NCBI GenBank assembly: GCA_002684755.1
Contig: NYVS01000119.1
Coordinates: 6,290-12,006 of the forward strand
DNA length: 5,717 nt
Source of the DNA: Phycisphaerae bacterium
Lineage (GTDB): Bacteria > Planctomycetota > Phycisphaerae > Phycisphaerales > SM1A02
Reading direction: 5' to 3'
In this document: piece by piece, positions 5,379-5,717 of the stretch
Layout of the letters: every line of letters begins with the position of its first letter
Position numbering within the stretch: position 1 is the stretch's first letter
The notes under the pieces: generated by a model
Told to the model about the DNA's origin: nothing
The model's input: only the letters and a program-made list of their open reading frames with translations
Databases searched by the model: none
Position numbers and translations under genes: made by a program

Positions 5379-5651
5379 CTGCGAGGGCTGCCACCCGACT
5401 TCTCTCTATCACGACGTTAAGGAATTGATCGATTCCTGTCCAGCCGTCAGGATCGGGGATCGGCCAATCGTCCGAACCGATCCGCTCGGACGCTTCGGCC
5501 AGTCGAGGCTTCGTGTCGACGGATGCGCGTCGACCGTGGCATGATCGTGATCCGTCTTCCCGGGCAGGCGCGAGGCACGTCGTTCCGGAAATCCGGTTGT
5601 CGCGAGACCAGGGGCGTCCGACGACCAGGCAACGACACCACGAAAAACGCG
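5379..5651. other. Intergenic region between divergent genes
   Basis: This stretch separates the minus-strand PEP-CTERM-like gene from the plus-strand gene at the right edge, so it should hold both promoters. The part at about 5400-5430 is the most AT-rich here, a plausible promoter area for the minus gene, but I cannot identify convincing -35/-10 pairs. GTCGAC occurs twice (5515-5520 and 5529-5534). Open frames here have no coding character. Confidence 0.4.
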
Positions 5652-5717
5652 ATGGACACGCACGAAGATCGGGGGCGGGTTCTCACCCTCGAGCAGGTCC
5701 TTTTCGCGTCCGGTGGT
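5652..5717 (+). CDS. N-terminal fragment of a gene running off the right end
   Basis: The ATG at 5652 opens 22 codons, MDTHEDRGRVLTLEQVLFAS plus two glycines, up to the window edge. No other in-frame ATG lies close upstream and the Shine-Dalgarno is poor (ACGAAAAACGCG precedes the ATG). The LTLEQVLFASGG pattern resembles the first strand and helix of MurF-type Mur ligases (a TLxxLxxATGG-like start), but 22 residues cannot establish that. Confidence 0.45.
   Translation, partial: MDTHEDRGRVLTLEQVLFASGG

Noticed and set aside
4604..5428. Plus-strand frame across the tRNA and the PEP-CTERM-like gene
   Set aside because: It starts in tRNA sequence and runs antisense to a gene with a signal peptide, a sorting signal and a good ribosome binding site.
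5515..5534. Two GTCGAC sites eight bases apart as a possible operator
   Set aside because: A six-base palindrome repeated twice in GC-rich DNA is weak evidence and no promoter element can be tied to it.
1..5717. CRISPR array, insertion sequence or integration site at the tRNA
   Set aside because: There are no regularly spaced long repeats, no transposase or integrase gene, and no duplicated full tRNA 3' end that would mark an attachment site.

Overview
The window looks like a high-GC planctomycete chromosome, most likely from the Phycisphaerae/Phycisphaerales side. The best clue is a small secreted protein on the minus strand (4745-5332). It has an N-terminal signal peptide and a C-terminal PGPG / hydrophobic stretch / RGRRR tail, which is the variant PEP-CTERM-type sorting signal common in that group. 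A Tat-exported flavoenzyme and long gene-poor gaps fit this, but the taxonomic call is inference.

Layout, left to right. 1-150 (+) is the last 49 codons of a gene that begins outside the window. 245-487 (-) is a small zinc-ribbon protein, convergent with it; the 94-bp gap between them holds a short GC hairpin and a set of short tandem repeats. 746-2338 (+) is a flavin amine oxidase-type enzyme with a twin-arginine signal. 2475-3821 (+) is a mechanosensitive channel of the MscS family, YbdG/MscM-like. 3822-4620 has no gene I can name. It holds a coding-like minus-strand remnant (about 4175-4543), several hairpins and a weak tRNA-like stretch. 4621-4710 (-) is a serine-type class II tRNA gene with an abnormal anticodon loop, followed by a perfect 15-bp hairpin (4571-4605). 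4745-5332 (-) is the PEP-CTERM-like protein, only 34 bp upstream of the tRNA on the same strand. 5652-5717 (+) is the first 22 codons of a gene that runs off the right end.

The protein genes do not form an obvious pathway: an exported oxidase, an osmotic-protection channel, a zinc ribbon and an envelope/secreted protein sit next to each other without tight operonic spacing.

The most unusual item is the tRNA. The serine-type D-loop, long variable arm, T-arm and discriminator G are recognisable, but the seven-base anticodon loop reads as the exact reverse complement of a normal tRNA-Ser(GGA) loop. By position the anticodon is therefore UCC (glycine codons GGA/GGG). Extra mismatches in the acceptor, D and anticodon stems suggest either a decaying gene or a non-canonical tRNA.
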